Positions 23,271-33,868 of a stretch of DNA of 64,000 nt are shown here, one piece after another. Location: assembly GCA_036365145.1 (NCBI GenBank), contig JAEOAD010002183.1, forward strand, positions 1,798,001 through 1,862,000, given 5' to 3'. The notes beneath the pieces are model-generated. The model was not told where the DNA came from. It saw only the letters and a program-made list of their open reading frames with translations, and made no database searches. Each line of letters starts with the position of its first letter. Positions within the stretch are counted from its first letter, which is position 1. The position numbers were made by a program, and so were the translations under genes. Source of the DNA: Orientallactaga sibirica. Its lineage: Eukaryota > Chordata > Mammalia > Rodentia > Dipodidae.

Positions 23271-23462
23271 TTTGCAAGCAGAAAGAGATAGAAAAGAGAC
23301 ATACAGAGAGAATGAATGTGCCAGGACCTCCAGCCACTGCAAATGAACTCTGGGTGCATGAGCCACTCCACATCTGGCTTTACTTTGGCACTGGGGAATT
23401 GAAACCATGTTGTTAGGCTTTGGAGGCAAGCACCTTAACCAATGAGCAATATGTTCAGCCCC
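23232..23462 (-). mobile_element. DIP SINE (antisense) with (TTTA)n tail
   Basis: The tail is (TTTA)n at about 23236-23275, followed by GAATGTGCCAGGACCTCCAG, GCCACTCCACATCTGGCTTT, the reversed box-B region GGGGAATTGAAACC and a degraded head. With 22931-23140 it forms a tail-to-tail inverted SINE pair able to fold back if transcribed. Confidence 0.85.
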
Positions 23463-24950
23463 TATTAATTATTTTATATATATTCTGATGTTTGTGAAAA
23501 TTTTCTTGATGTCTGTGCAATAAAGTGCATGTATTGAGAACTCGTGTGTGTTGCCAAGATAGAGCAATGACGAAGCAGCATCATGTCTGCTGATGCTAGT
23601 TTTATCTCCACTTTTCTGACCTCCCCAGCCCATTTAGATGAAGCCTAGACTTTGATATGTCAATCAGGAAGCTTCAGTCCTGCAATATCCACCCTAGAAT
23701 TCATCACAGCTCTCCCTGGTCCATAGCTTCTGGAAGAGGAGAAAGTGTCAACAGGCTGGCATGGGCATCTCACATCGGAACAGGCCCAGCTGCAATGTTC
23801 ACATGAAGGTCAGTGTATCCCAAGGGCAGCAGTGGCCCTGTGAGTAGGCTGAGTGGGCAGGTGTGGTATCTGAATCATTGGGCAAGTGCCCGGAAGCTTA
23901 TTGACCCCACAGCTCCCACACTGAGCTTTCCATTTCCTGCCACAGCATCCAAAATTCCACCATCATTAGCTAGTCAGGCTCTGAGGTCTTTCAGAGATCT
24001 CAGTGAGTAATTTCTTAAAATTTGGAGTCTGTGTAAGCTTCTGAGTGTGGGGGAGGGTGATGGCACTGGTGAGGATAGGGGCAAAAAGAGGTGGGAGGGA
24101 GATACAGGCAGACTTTATATTGTCTGTGGTTCCTTATACAGGACATTACTTGCTAGAAAGAATTCCTTTAGTCCTTCCAAAGCTGCCCAGTCAGCTTTGA
24201 GAAGCCAGAGACACAGGACTCACTACCATTTTCTTTTTCTAAAACTGTTATGAGATCCACATAGAAGATTACTGAAATGAGCAAATTCACATATCTGTCA
24301 TCTCTACATGTATTCTTCACCACATACTTTCTCTCCTATCCACAAAACATCTGGAAACTCAAGCACAAGAGAGATGAGAGAAGGAGATCAAACAGTGTGC
24401 TAAACAGGGAGGTTTCCCAATCTTGGCCTGACACTCCCAGCCCCCACTGTAAGGCTCCCTCTTCCATCCAAAGGCCTAGAATTTGAAGAATTCTCTAGAT
24501 GAAGGGCTAAGAACTTCAAAGGAAAGAAGACAGAACTGAATTTATCTGAGCCCAAATTAGAGTGGAGGTTCAAGTATATGCTTACATTTATATGTGAAGT
24601 CATACAAAAAGATAAATTAATTAGATTGTTTCAGTTTTCTTATGTAATAAACCTTTATTGATTAATGGATAATTTCATTGACTCTGGTCCAGAAGAAGGC
24701 TGTCAATCATGTTACCTACCTTGTCAAAACCACTTTGGGAGCTACTGTTCCTATTTACATTGCAACCAAATTCACAGGCTGGTCCCAGCAATCTGCCTTG
24801 AATTTCCTTCCATGACTATCTTGAAAACATGATTTGCTGTGCCTTCTTCTTCCATTCTAAGTAGACACATGATTTTCCATCTTCAATCATTTAGACTAAT
24901 TTGTCCCTTAAGGAGTCACAGGTTGGAGGCCTAGTCCTCAGTGTAGTGAT
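23463..24950. other. Unassigned DNA
   Basis: No interspersed repeat or gene recognised. Small ORFs at 23813-24486 have no family resemblance. Confidence 0.35.
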
Positions 24951-24959
24951 GTTGCTAGG

Positions 24960-25206
24960 TGGAAGAACCTTTAAGACAGAGTGCAGGATTGGACTTCCAG
25001 TCAAGATGGTGTCCACCTAGACCACGCTTCACCTTGCAGGGAAGCAAAGGCAAGATCTTTGAGGTTCTTAGGGGTTTGCAGATCCTAGAAAAGAGACCTC
25101 CAGTGGGGAAAAAAAAAGTCTGTGAGTCCAAAAGTTTAAATAAGTACAAAAATTTTTGTGAAGAAAACATGAGAGAAATGTGGGATGTAGTGCCAGGACC
25201 CCCAAA
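24960..25206 (-). repeat. Possible leader region of an antisense endogenous retrovirus
   Basis: This lies 3' of the LTR in LTR sense. It begins, on the minus strand, TTTGGGGGTCCTGGCA. The first bases resemble the proline-tRNA primer site of class I retroviruses (TTTGGGGG...), but the match fails after about 8 bases. No gag coding is visible. It may equally be unrelated flank. Confidence 0.35.
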
Positions 25207-25664
25207 TGTGGGTTGGGGTTCAGTTACTGCAATAACATGGAATTCTTTATTACCAAGCCAGACTGGGGCTCTAACCACACAAACCTCCAGTGGGAGTGTG
25301 AGAGAGAGCCCCCACTCTTGGGGGAAAGGGTTTATATAGAGAAGGGATACAGCAGTTACATCATATTGCAACATTTGAAATGGTTGGTTCAAAAAGTGCA
25401 CATGCAGGAACATTCTGAGCTGCTTATCTAGGATCAGCTGCTTGTTTGCAGATCCTTTCTTTGTACTAACTGGAGACCTCTGTGATTTATTACCTCCGGG
25501 GTGTCCTAAGCCTTCCCAGGAATGAACAATAAGAGAGTACATTAGCCCGCAAGTTCCTCATCTGAGTCAGGCCTGGGCTTTCTTATTTCAGATGGCAGTC
25601 TGTTTTACTATAATGGCTATCTGCTTAAAAATGGCAGTACTACTGTCAAGCTGGAGCGCTAACA
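25207..25664 (-). mobile_element. Endogenous retrovirus LTR, class-I-like, antisense
   Basis: On the minus strand this reads as an LTR of about 458 bp. It starts TGTTAGCGCTCCAGCTTGAC and has a TATA box (CTATATAAA, plus-strand 25331-25339). An AATAAAG polyadenylation signal (25246-25251) lies about 85 bp downstream, and it ends in CA at 25207. The TATA to poly(A) spacing is typical of a gammaretrovirus-like R region. An alternative 5' end is 25541 (TGTACTCTC). I see no clear target duplication. The 195-codon minus-strand ORF at 24955-25542 runs through this LTR and is not a gene. Confidence 0.55.
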
Positions 25665-25742
25665 AGTGGAGTTACAGAAGCTAAAGGCAATATGTTAATT
25701 TCTTAGATCTCACAGGATACCCTTAAATGTCCCAACATTTGG

Positions 25743-26252
25743 ATCATGGGAATACCATTAGGGGAAGAAATTCAAACCAAAGGCACGGAGAACTTATTCA
25801 ATAAAATTATTGAAGAAAACTTTCCCACCCTCTCAAAAGAAAGTCCCATCAAGTTATAAGAAACTAACAGAACTCCAAACAGACTGGACCAAAGGAGAAA
25901 TTCTCCAAGACATATTATCATTAAGACTCTAAACATTGATAACAAAGAGAAATTCCTAAAAGCAGATCAGGAGAAACAACACATTACATATACAGGTAAC
26001 CCCATCAGAATTACTTCAGACTGCCCAATGGAAACCCTGAAAGCCAGAAGAGCCTGGAATGGAACACTGCAAAGTCTAAGAACTTATGGCTTCCAACCCA
26101 AATTACTGTACCCAGCAAAAGTATCCCTCATGATATATGGTGAAAGAAAAACTTTCCATGATAAAAGTCAGCTTTGCAACTATGTGAAAACAAAGCCAAA
26201 CCTACAGAGAGTACTTCAGAGAATTCTCCACACAGAAGATCAAATAACCAAT
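25743..26252 (+). pseudogene. L1 ORF1p C-terminal remnant
   Basis: Translation shows ENLFNKIIEENFPTL, then KARRAWNGTL and LLYPAKVSLM, the RRM/C-terminal-domain landmarks of the L1 RNA-binding chaperone ORF1p. The reading frame contains a stop (after SPIKL, near 25857) and a shift, so it is dead. The coiled-coil N-terminal half is missing. In an intact L1 this protein packages the RNA. Confidence 0.85.
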
Positions 26253-26260
26253 TTCACCAT

Positions 26261-27471
26261 ATGGCAGGGATTAAATCAAACCTCACAGTTATTACCCTGA
26301 ACATTAATGGCCTTAATTCACCCATCAAGAGACATAAGCTAACAGGGTGGATCAGAAAATTTGACCTCTCAATCTGCTGTCTTCAAAAAACCCACCTCAC
26401 CACTAAAGACAGACACCTCCTCAGGATGAAAGGGTGGAAAATGATATTCCAAGCAAACAGAAATAAGAAATAAGCAGGATTTCTATACTAATATTGATAA
26501 AATAGACTGCAAACCAAAAGCAGTCAAAAAAGACAAAGAATACCAATTCTTACTTATCAAGAGAATGATCCAACAAGAGGGTATCACAATCATCAATCTT
26601 TGTGAATCAAACACAGCTACATTACAATTCATAAAACAAAACCTACTTGACAACAAAACAGAAATAACCACCAACAACATCATACACAGGGACTTCAATA
26701 CTCCACTATCAGCAATAGATAGATCATCCAAACAGAAAATTAACAGGGAAGTAACAACATAGACCAATTAGACCTAATGGACATCTACAGAATATTCTAC
26801 CCAAAATCCACAGAATACACATTCTTCAAGGCAGCTCATGGAACCTTTTCTAAAATATATCATGTACTGGGCCATAAAGCCTGACTCCATATTTTTAGGA
26901 AAATCAACCTCATTTCCTGTATGATATCATACCACAATGCTGTAATGCTAGAAATTAATAACAAAAAATGCATCAGGAATCCCACCAGCTCCTGGAAACT
27001 GAATAACACATTTTTTAAACAATACATGGGCAGTAGATGAAATAAATTGAATATATATACATATATAATATAATTGAATAACAATGAGAACAAATAGTAC
27101 CAAAACTTATGGGATATGATGAAGGCAGTCATTAGGGAATAATTCATAGCACTAAATGCCTTCATAACAAAGACAGAGAGATCACAAATCAATAACCTAA
27201 CTGTCCACCTACAGGCATTGGAAAAACAAGAGGAATCCAACCAAAAAATCTCCAGACAGAAAGAAATTATTAAGATCAGAGTAGAAATTAATGAATTGGA
27301 AACTAAGAAAACAATTAAGAAAATTGATGAAACAAAGATCTGGTTCTTTGAAAAAAAAAGATTGATAAACCCCTGCCCAATTTTATCAAGCAAAAAAAAA
27401 GAGATGCTTCAAATTAACAAAATTAGAAATGACAAAGAAGAGATCACAACAGTCATAAGTGAAATTGGGTG
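26261..27471 (+). pseudogene. L1 ORF2p endonuclease and linker remnant
   Basis: The ATG at 26261 is in frame with TVITLNINGLNSPIKRHKL, the conserved start of the L1 APE-type endonuclease, which nicks target DNA. Later blocks include DFNTPLSAIDRSSKQKIN (26690-26740 region) and WFFEKKR (27340-27362). The catalytic Glu of the QETH motif is Lys here (codon AAA at 26387-26389). Stops and shifts follow from 26471. The fragment ends abruptly at about 27471, where the next sequence belongs downstream of the RT active site. Confidence 0.88.
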
Positions 27472-29428
27472 AATCTATACATAGTGACCTGAGAACCTCC
27501 ATCTCAAAATTCTTAAAGATGATTAACTCCTTCAGCAAAGTAGCAGGATACAAAATCAATGCACAAAAATCAGTAGCCTCTCTATATGCAAAAGACAAAG
27601 ATACAGAGAAAGAAATTTTCAATAGCAACAACAAAAAAAAATAAAATACTTTGGAATAGCAGTAACCAAGAATGTAAAAGACTTTTATAATGACAACATA
27701 AAAACACTCAAGAGGGGGCTGGAGAGATGGCTTAGTGGTTAAGCGCTTGCCTGTGAAGCCTCAGGACCCTGGTTCAAGGCTCGATTCCCCAGTATCCATG
27801 TAAGCCAGATGAACAAGGTGGCTCATGCATCTGGAGTTCCTTTGTAGTGGCTGGAGACCCTGGTGTGCCCATTCTCTTTCTCTCTCTCTCTCTCAATCTC
27901 TCTTCTCTCTGTGTGTGTGTTGCTCTCAAATAAATAAACACAAAATTAAAAAAAAACACTCAAGAAAGAAATTAAGGAGGACTTGAGAAAATGGAAAAAA
28001 CTCCCCTGCTCCTGGATAGGCAGAATTAACACTGTGAAAATGGCAATTTTACCAAAAGCAATATACAGATTTAATGCAATATCAATAAAAATCCCAGCAT
28101 CTTTCTTCACAGAAATAGACAAAATGATCTCAAAATTCATATGGAATGGCAGAAGGCCTCAGATCTCCAAGCACATCCTCAGGAAACAAAACACCTCTGG
28201 AAGCATCACCATACTTGATCTAAAGTGATATTACAAAGCCATAGTAAGAAAAACAACATGGTACTGGCATAAAAACAGGATTATAGACCAATGGAACAGA
28301 ATCAATGACCTGGATGTTGGGTTAAGTAACTACAGCTACTTGATATTTGACAAAGGCCCAAACAATATAGACTGGAAAAAAGACAGCATCTTCAACAAAT
28401 GGTACTGGACAACCATATACAGGAAAATGAAACTACACACACACATCTTGCCATGCACAAAAATCAACTCCAAATGGATCAAAGACCTCAAAAATAAGAC
28501 TGGAAAGTCTGCTACTACTGAAAGAAAAAATAGGAGGAACTTTCCATTATATAGGAGTGGGAAAAGACTTCCTGAACAAAACCCTAGTAGCTCAGAAAAT
28601 TAAACAATCCCTCAATCATTGGTATCTCATGAAGCTGAAAAGTTTTTTACAGACAAACATAAAATAAGCAGAGCCAATAGATTACCCAAAGAACGAGAGA
28701 AAATTTTTGCCAGCTATACAACTGATTAGAGGCCTAATTCCTAGAAAATACAAAGAACTCAAAAACCTAAACAAAAATCAAGCAACCCACTCACAAAATG
28801 GGACAGAACAGGGAATTCTCAGAGGAAGAAATACAAATGGCAAATATACACTTAAGAAAATGTTCAATATCCCTAATCATCAGGGAAGTGCATATTAAAA
28901 CAACTCTGAGATTCTACCTTAAGGATAACAAACATTAAAAAAATCAAATGTAAACAAATACTGGCAAGGATGTGGAGAAATAGGAACCCTCATTCACTGT
29001 TGGTGGGAATATAAGATGGTACAACCACTATGGAAAGCAGTATGGAGACTCCTAAAAAGGTTGACTATAGAGTTGCCAACAGACCCAGTTATTCCCTTAC
29101 TGGGCATTTACCCTAAAAGCTCCATGCCTCAGTTCAGAGAGGTTTGCTCAACCACTTTTATAGCAGCTCAATTCATAATAGCTAAGAACTGGAATCAACC
29201 CAGATGTCCATCATTAGACGAATGGATAACCAAGATGTGGTATATCTACATGATGGAATTCTACACAGCACTAAGGAAAAGTGACACAATGAAATTTGAA
29301 GAAAAATGGTCAAACTTGAAACAGATCATTCTCAGCAAACTTACCCAATCACATAAAGACAATCATTCATGGTCTCACTCATCTGTGGCTCCTAATCTGT
29401 ATCTGCCTGAGATGCTGACATACCAATA
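27472..29428 (+). pseudogene. L1 ORF2p C-terminal remnant (post-RT, thumb and Cys-rich)
   Basis: Begins with SFSKVAGYKIN (27520-27560), which lies just past the RT catalytic FADD motif in an intact ORF2p, and continues through [30 protein letters not shown] and LLGIYP to the usual C-terminus near 29428. In the Cys-rich segment the first cysteine is Tyr (codon TAC at 28959-28961) and the last is also Tyr. Split by the DIP at 27714-27951. Confidence 0.88.
27714..27951 (+). mobile_element. DIP SINE inserted in L1 ORF2
   Basis: A full-length DIP: GGGGCTGGAGAGATGGCTTA, box B GGCTCGATTCC, the typical body, (TC)n, and an AAATAAATAAACACAAAA tail. A perfect 14-bp TSD (AAAAACACTCAAGA at 27700-27713 and 27952-27965) flanks it, and the L1 reading resumes exactly after the duplication. 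Confidence 0.96.
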
Positions 29429-30776
29429 AGGATCTTGAGGACCAGACAATAGAGAGGATGGGGTGTGAGGGGAGGGTAAAGGTAGGGAAGAGACAAAACT
29501 GGATCCAAATGAAAGTGGTACCATAAAATTCTATATAATGAAAGACAGACTGAAAGGTTGAACCTTCTTCAGTTCCTTAGAGGAAACACATGAATCAAAG
29601 GGCCCTGGAGAGGGTATGATGAAGACTAACCTTAACCTTCTCCTGTTTTTCTCTCTTCTTTTCTCTCTTTCTCTTTTATATTGTCTATCTTTTTAATTCC
29701 TTCCTTTCCCTTTGTGCTGGCCTGTAACTCCCAATACCAGGATGCAGTTAACATAACAGACTTCTGTCAGAGCACTTGATTATCCACCAAAGGTTCCCAG
29801 TAAGACCCTACTACAAAGAAACTATATGCTGTTGATACAGAACATAGAAGTTAGCTGGACCATTGAAGTTAGCTTGTCTAGTGCCAGAAGATGCTACATG
29901 AGCCACTGGGAGAAAAGGGCCAACATCTGTCCAAGCAATTCATGGTCTAAGCTACTCAGCAGCAAACAACCTGACATGATGCTCACACAAGTGCAGTAGT
30001 GGCACACAGCCATGATGAGTAGCCAACTGCTCTGGAATTGGCTAACAGATCTGCTCAGTGGAATGGAACCCATATCTGGAACTGGTAAATAAGTCAGAAT
30101 CATATCCAAAAAAAAAATGAGTTTTTTCTCCAATATCAAGTTCCCACCAATCTTGGGCTACAAGAGGGCCTACACCTACTAAATTCTCTCTAAACTAATA
30201 ATGGTTATCACATTTATCTGATGCTGACTTCACTCTCTGTTGGAGAATTTGCTTCTCTTTTTCAGATAGATGCAGAACCTGATGAGAGAATCAGCCCATT
30301 GCACCTCACCAAGGCCCCAGGTGAAACCATAGAATAACTGGGGAAATGAGCAAGAGTGCTGCTTTCTTGGTGACCCTGATATCAGCACAAGGGTGAAGGT
30401 GATAGACACAAAGAACACTCAATTCCTACCAATACAGAGAAGCAGGGACACAGTGGCTCCCAAGACCTCATCACTGAAGTAGATCTGAAACAAACCCAAC
30501 ATGGCTCAGGGAAATTTGTGGAAAAGGGGGTGGAAAGATTGTTAGAGTCACAAGTTGGGACACTATGCAGAGAAACATTGCTTCTTCCCCATAACTGATC
30601 CATTCCCCCACTATGAACGATCCACAGTCCACATGGGGATAAGTGGCATCCCAACTAGGAGGGTCCCTTTGGAGGGGGGAGGACAGGGAAGAGCCTAAGG
30701 ATGGTACCAACGTGTGCTGTTTATACACTGAGTATGTACATAACTAATAAAGAAAAAAATACCAGGAAAAAAAAAA
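29429..30776 (+). repeat. L1 3' UTR and A-rich end
   Basis: Noncoding region downstream of ORF2: a G-rich stretch (29458-29490, GGATGGGGTGTGAGGGGAGG), a CT-rich run (29640-29720) and the terminal AATAAAG plus A-rich tail. The small minus-strand ORFs inside are shadows. Confidence 0.8.
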
Positions 30777-30789
30777 GAGGCAGTGTAGG

Positions 30790-31061
30790 AAGTGATTAGG
30801 TTATTGGAGACATTGCCCTTAGAAGGGATTAGATTTTCCTGGGATATCAATTTGTTTCCTAGAGAATGGTTATCCTATGGAAGGGAGACTGTCCTCTCCT
30901 ACTTTCTGACCTCCTGTTTTGCCATTGCTGTCTTGCCCTATGTTCCCAGTGTTGCAATGTCATTCACAGCAGGGCCTTCATGGGAACCAGGCAAAGGCTA
31001 GTGCCAACTGATTGGGCCTTTTATCAGTTACTTTCTCATTACTCACACAAGACAAAATACT
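30790..31061 (+). repeat. Old MLT1-like MaLR LTR fragment
   Basis: GGGCCTTCATGGGAACCAGG, AAGGCTAGTGCCAACTGATT and the ending TTACTTTCTCATTACTCACA, then GACAAAATAC, follow the MLT1-type 3' half. Diverged, no TSD recognised. Confidence 0.4.
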
Positions 31062-31484
31062 GGAGTTGGGGAAGGAAAGTGTGGGTCCTCACTGTTCCAA
31101 GGGATCGTTGGCCACCAATGTCCCAGTCACAGGAAGAGCTGAGGGGAGCAGGATCTTGGAGTTGGTGAATGTGGTGGACAATAAACCATCCAGGAGATGG
31201 TCTGATGGATAGCACCCTCGTTTATTCAAAAGTGGAGTGGGTTTATAAACACTTGAGAAAAGTTGAGAAGGTACATACAGACTATAAGGTGATTGGATAC
31301 ATAGGTTTATGGGTTGCAATCTAATTGGCTAGTGTTGGAGGGCAGAAGTTGTGAGGGAGAAGTTGCAAGGGAGATAACAGAAGTGGCAAGAAAAAGCTAT
31401 GTGACTTCAGCCACATATTACATGGTTATAGCTGCAGGGAGACTGTTTACTGCCATATAAGGGTCTCTTGGGCAGCCGGCCACA
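31062..31484 (-). mobile_element. Endogenous retrovirus LTR-like segment, antisense
   Basis: On the minus strand: a candidate start TGTGGCCGGCTGCCC (at 31484), TTTATAAACCCACTCC (TATA-like, around 31240), GAATAAACGAGGGTG (polyadenylation signal, about 31221-31227) and a C-rich 3' part. Either the LTR ends at 31120, followed by a Lys-type-like primer site (TGGTGGCCAACG, plus 31107-31118), or it runs to 31062. The class II (ERVK-like) call is tentative. Confidence 0.4.
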
Positions 31485-31489
31485 AGGTC

Positions 31490-31884
31490 AGGAACTGTGG
31501 GGTGGGGGGTGCAAAACCTGACTATGGAATGTTCAGGTGCTTTTGGGATAAAGAAGGAAGGCCTGCCAGATCTGCCCACTCTGGGTGAAGATGGGGCACA
31601 CTATAACCTTGAGAAGGGTGGGCCAGCTCCATCATTGGAGTGGGTTCCCAACAATAAGGCCAGCTGCAACCCCCACAGCCCAAGGTCCCTGGCCATGTCC
31701 AACCATCCAGGCCAGCTTCCTCACAGTCCCAGCCCATGTTTAGCAATGCCCAACAGGAAAGGGAGTCCTTTCAGCTTTCAGTCTCAAGGAGAAATCCACT
31801 GTGGCAGGAGCAGGAAGCTGGAGTCCACTGTAATATCTTTAAGGAGGAAGTAAAAACAGCATTTGGGGCTGGACAATAAAACTT
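31490..31884. other. Unassigned DNA, possibly retroviral
   Basis: GC-richer than its surroundings with overlapping chance ORFs (31497-31853 and antisense 31522-31746). No family recognised. Confidence 0.35.
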
Positions 31885-32010
31885 TAATGCCTGCCCCCAG
31901 CAACACACTTTCTCTAGCAAGGCTTGTTTCCTACAACCTCCCTGAACAGTGCTACCAATTGAGACACATAAGTCTATAGGGAACATTTTATATTCAAACA
32001 ACAGACCTAC
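31885..32010 (-). repeat. Fragment of ORR1-like MaLR LTR
   Basis: TGCCCCCAGCAACACACTTT, TCTAGCAAGGCTTG and ending TTTTATATTCAAACAACAGA: the same order as the LTR at 2546-2876 (CAGCAAAGGTTCTACCTCCC ... CATTCAAATCACAG). Only the U3-proximal third remains. Confidence 0.6.
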
Positions 32011-32040
32011 AGAACTATGGGCTAAATAAACCTATAATTT

Positions 32041-32207
32041 TTTTTTTTATTTATTTTTTTTTTTTTTTTTTTTAAGGTAGGGTCTCACTGTAGTCAAGAA
32101 TGACCTAGAACTCACTTTGTAGCCCAGGCTGACCTCAGACTTTGGTGATTCTCCTAGCTCAGCCTCCTGAGTGCTGGGATTAAAAGCATGAGCCACCATG
32201 CCAGGCC
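32041..32207 (-). mobile_element. B1 SINE (antisense)
   Basis: A poly-T tail, then AAGGTAGGGTCTCACTGTAG, GACCTAGAACTCACTTTGTA, CTCAGCCTCCTGAGTGCTGG and GATTAAAAGCATGAGCCACC. Complete. Confidence 0.92.
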
Positions 32208-32967
32208 TTAACCTATTTTCTTAAATAACTTATCTGGCATCAGATATTTTGTTACTTTAATTAAACATGGACTAATATATTCCTGTTTTACAGTCATTGT
32301 TTTGTGTTTTTCATCAAAACCCCATATTGTACAAAAGTCAACCCAACACAATGAGATCTACATGTTCTTTTTTGTGTATAATATATAGAAATTCTCACTT
32401 CATGGGTGTCCTCATCACCCTCATGTCTAATTAACCTGAATGTCCTCAGTATAATGCTCTTAGAAGCAGCTAATGAAACCAAAAGAAAGCCAATACACAA
32501 GGTGATTTTCACTCCGAAATACTGTAAGTATTCTAACTGGTTCACAATCTCTGTCTTTATGCACAGAGACACGTATGATAGTAGCTAATGGTCAGATTGT
32601 TGTGAGTTCCACCTTGTCTATTCTTCCCAGGCATCTGTTGAGGTAGGGGCATATCTCACTTAATCTGAAAAGCAGAGGAGGCACAGATAAACCAGTTTCC
32701 CAAATAACATGTAACATATACCTAGGTCTAGAATCCAGTTTCCACCTCTGTGCTGTAACACCTGTGTAGATTCATTGTTTGTGCAGAAAGATCCAGGAGC
32801 TCCGAAACAGATCTGTACCTTATTGTCTATTACTAGTTATTCGTGAAACCTCTCAGCATTCTGGTTAAACAAAAGCTTGCTTGCTTTTCTTTCCATTTCT
32901 CCCTTCTTCAGCCAGGAAAGAGATATCCCTGGGAACCCAGTGGAGTCTGTCACATCATAACAGGTCA
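32208..32967. other. Unassigned DNA, partly MIR-like
   Basis: 32630-32760 resembles a reversed MIR. The remainder is not recognised. No gene. Confidence 0.35.
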
Positions 32968-32969
32968 TG

Positions 32970-33355
32970 GTGGGTTGAGTGGTGACCTCACAGGAATCCA
33001 GAAATATTGGTTTATATGGAAAAAAATTCAAAATGTGACTACATTAAAGATCTTGAGATAAGAATTATGTGCATGTGCCCTAAATACCATCAAAAGCATC
33101 TTTATCGGAGAATGGCTAAAGATCTGACACACCCCCGGAAGCAGCAATGTGAAGACAGAAGCGGAAAGTGGAGGAATGCAGCTGCAAGCCAAGGAATCCG
33201 GGCAGACCCAGGAAGCTGGAAGAGGCCAAGCAGAAACTGATTCTCCCAGAGTCTCTGAAGGGGCCACTGGAACTGTAAGAGAACACATTGGTGGTGTTTT
33301 AAGGCATCAAGGTTGTGGCAGTTTGTTACAGCATAAACAGAAACTAATTCAGGGT
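32970..33355 (+). repeat. Ancient LTR/MER-type mammalian repeat
   Basis: AATGTGACTACATTAAAGAT, GCAATGTGAAGACAGAAGCG, GCAGCTGCAAGCCAAGGAAT, TGATTCTCCCAGAGTCTCTG and GTGGCAGTTTGTTACAGCAT are the ordered landmarks of a well-known eutherian repeat whose usual end is 'gtggtaatttgttacagcagc'. Coding-looking ORFs across it are chance. Confidence 0.6.
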
Positions 33356-33394
33356 TAATACATAGTTAAATGTCACAGTAAACACAGCTGGCAT

Positions 33395-33569
33395 GCATTT
33401 TGTCCTTGAAATGCACTGGGCATGCACAGGTGTGGCCATCCACTTTTTCTTGAGTATGGGGCTCTCACTGACCTGGAGCTCAGCAAGTAGGCTAGAGTGA
33501 CTAGTCTGTGAACCTGGGGATCTGCCTGTCCCTACCACTCCAGCACTGGCTTTAAAAGTGTAGGCCACT
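33395..33569 (-). mobile_element. B4 SINE, first part (split by a DIP)
   Basis: TCTCACTGACCTGGAGCTCA, GCAAGTAGGCTAGAGTGACT and CTGCCTGTCCCTACCACTCC are B4/B1-arm landmarks in reverse. The element resumes after the DIP at 33570-33764. Confidence 0.65.
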
Positions 33570-33764
33570 GGGCTGGAGGGATGGCTTAGCAATTAAGGTA
33601 TTTGCCTGCAAAGCCAAAGAGCCCAGGTTCAATTCTCCAGGACCCACATTAGCCAAACGCACAAGGGGACACATGAGTCTAGAGTTTGTTTGCAGTGGCT
33701 GAGGCCCTTTCTCACCCTTTATTGGTCAAATAAATAAATAAATAAAAATAATTTTTTTAAAAAA
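33570..33764 (+). mobile_element. DIP SINE inside a B4
   Basis: GGGCTGGAGGGATGGCTTAG, box B GGTTCAATTCT, GCCAAACGCACAAGGGGACA, TTTGTTTGCAGTGGCTGAGG and AAATAAATAAATAAATAAAA. The (TC)n portion is nearly gone. The flanks GTGTAGGCCACTG and GGTGTGCCCCTG are a plausible diverged TSD. Confidence 0.88.
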
Positions 33765-33868
33765 GGGTGTGCCCCTGCTTGACTTTTAGTACAAGGATTC
33801 TGGGAATTAAATTCAGGCTCTCATGCTTGCAAAGCAAGCACTTTACCAGCTGAACTATTTTCCCAGCC
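33765..33868 (-). mobile_element. B4 SINE, second part
   Basis: AAGGATTCTGGGAATTAAAT, CATGCTTGCAAAGCAAGCAC and TTTACCAGCTGAACTATTTT are the ID-type arm of a B4 in reverse, continuing 33395-33569. Confidence 0.65.

Larger units (their letters stand above)
25740..30776 (+). mobile_element. LINE-1, 5'-truncated and internally deleted
   Basis: A sense-strand L1 with the ORF1 C-terminal half, ORF2 fragments, a long 3' UTR (29429-30740) and an A-rich end (30748-30776, after a TAATAAAG signal at 30746). It lacks its 5' UTR, the first half of ORF1 and the ORF2 reverse-transcriptase core, and has a DIP inserted at 27714-27951. Frames are broken repeatedly. I could not find a flanking TSD. It cannot be active. 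Confidence 0.92.

Noticed and set aside
24955..25542. 195-codon minus-strand ORF, the longest in the window
   Set aside because: It runs through an antisense retroviral LTR and its flank, has no family resemblance, and overlapping plus-strand ORFs exist.
26860..27393. 177-codon minus-strand ORF rich in Leu, Ile and Phe
   Set aside because: It is the antisense shadow of the A-rich L1 ORF2 segment.
27714..27951. tRNA-like promoter boxes considered as a functional tRNA gene
   Set aside because: The A and B boxes belong to the SINE head. No cloverleaf or anticodon arm can be drawn.
31107..31118. TGGTGGCCAACG as a definite lysine primer-binding site
   Set aside because: Only about 10 of the first 12 bases fit and the LTR end is ambiguous, so it is kept only as a tentative note.
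33149..33358. 69-codon Gln/Glu-rich ORF that looks coding
   Set aside because: It lies entirely in an ancient LTR/MER-type repeat that gives similar open frames elsewhere.
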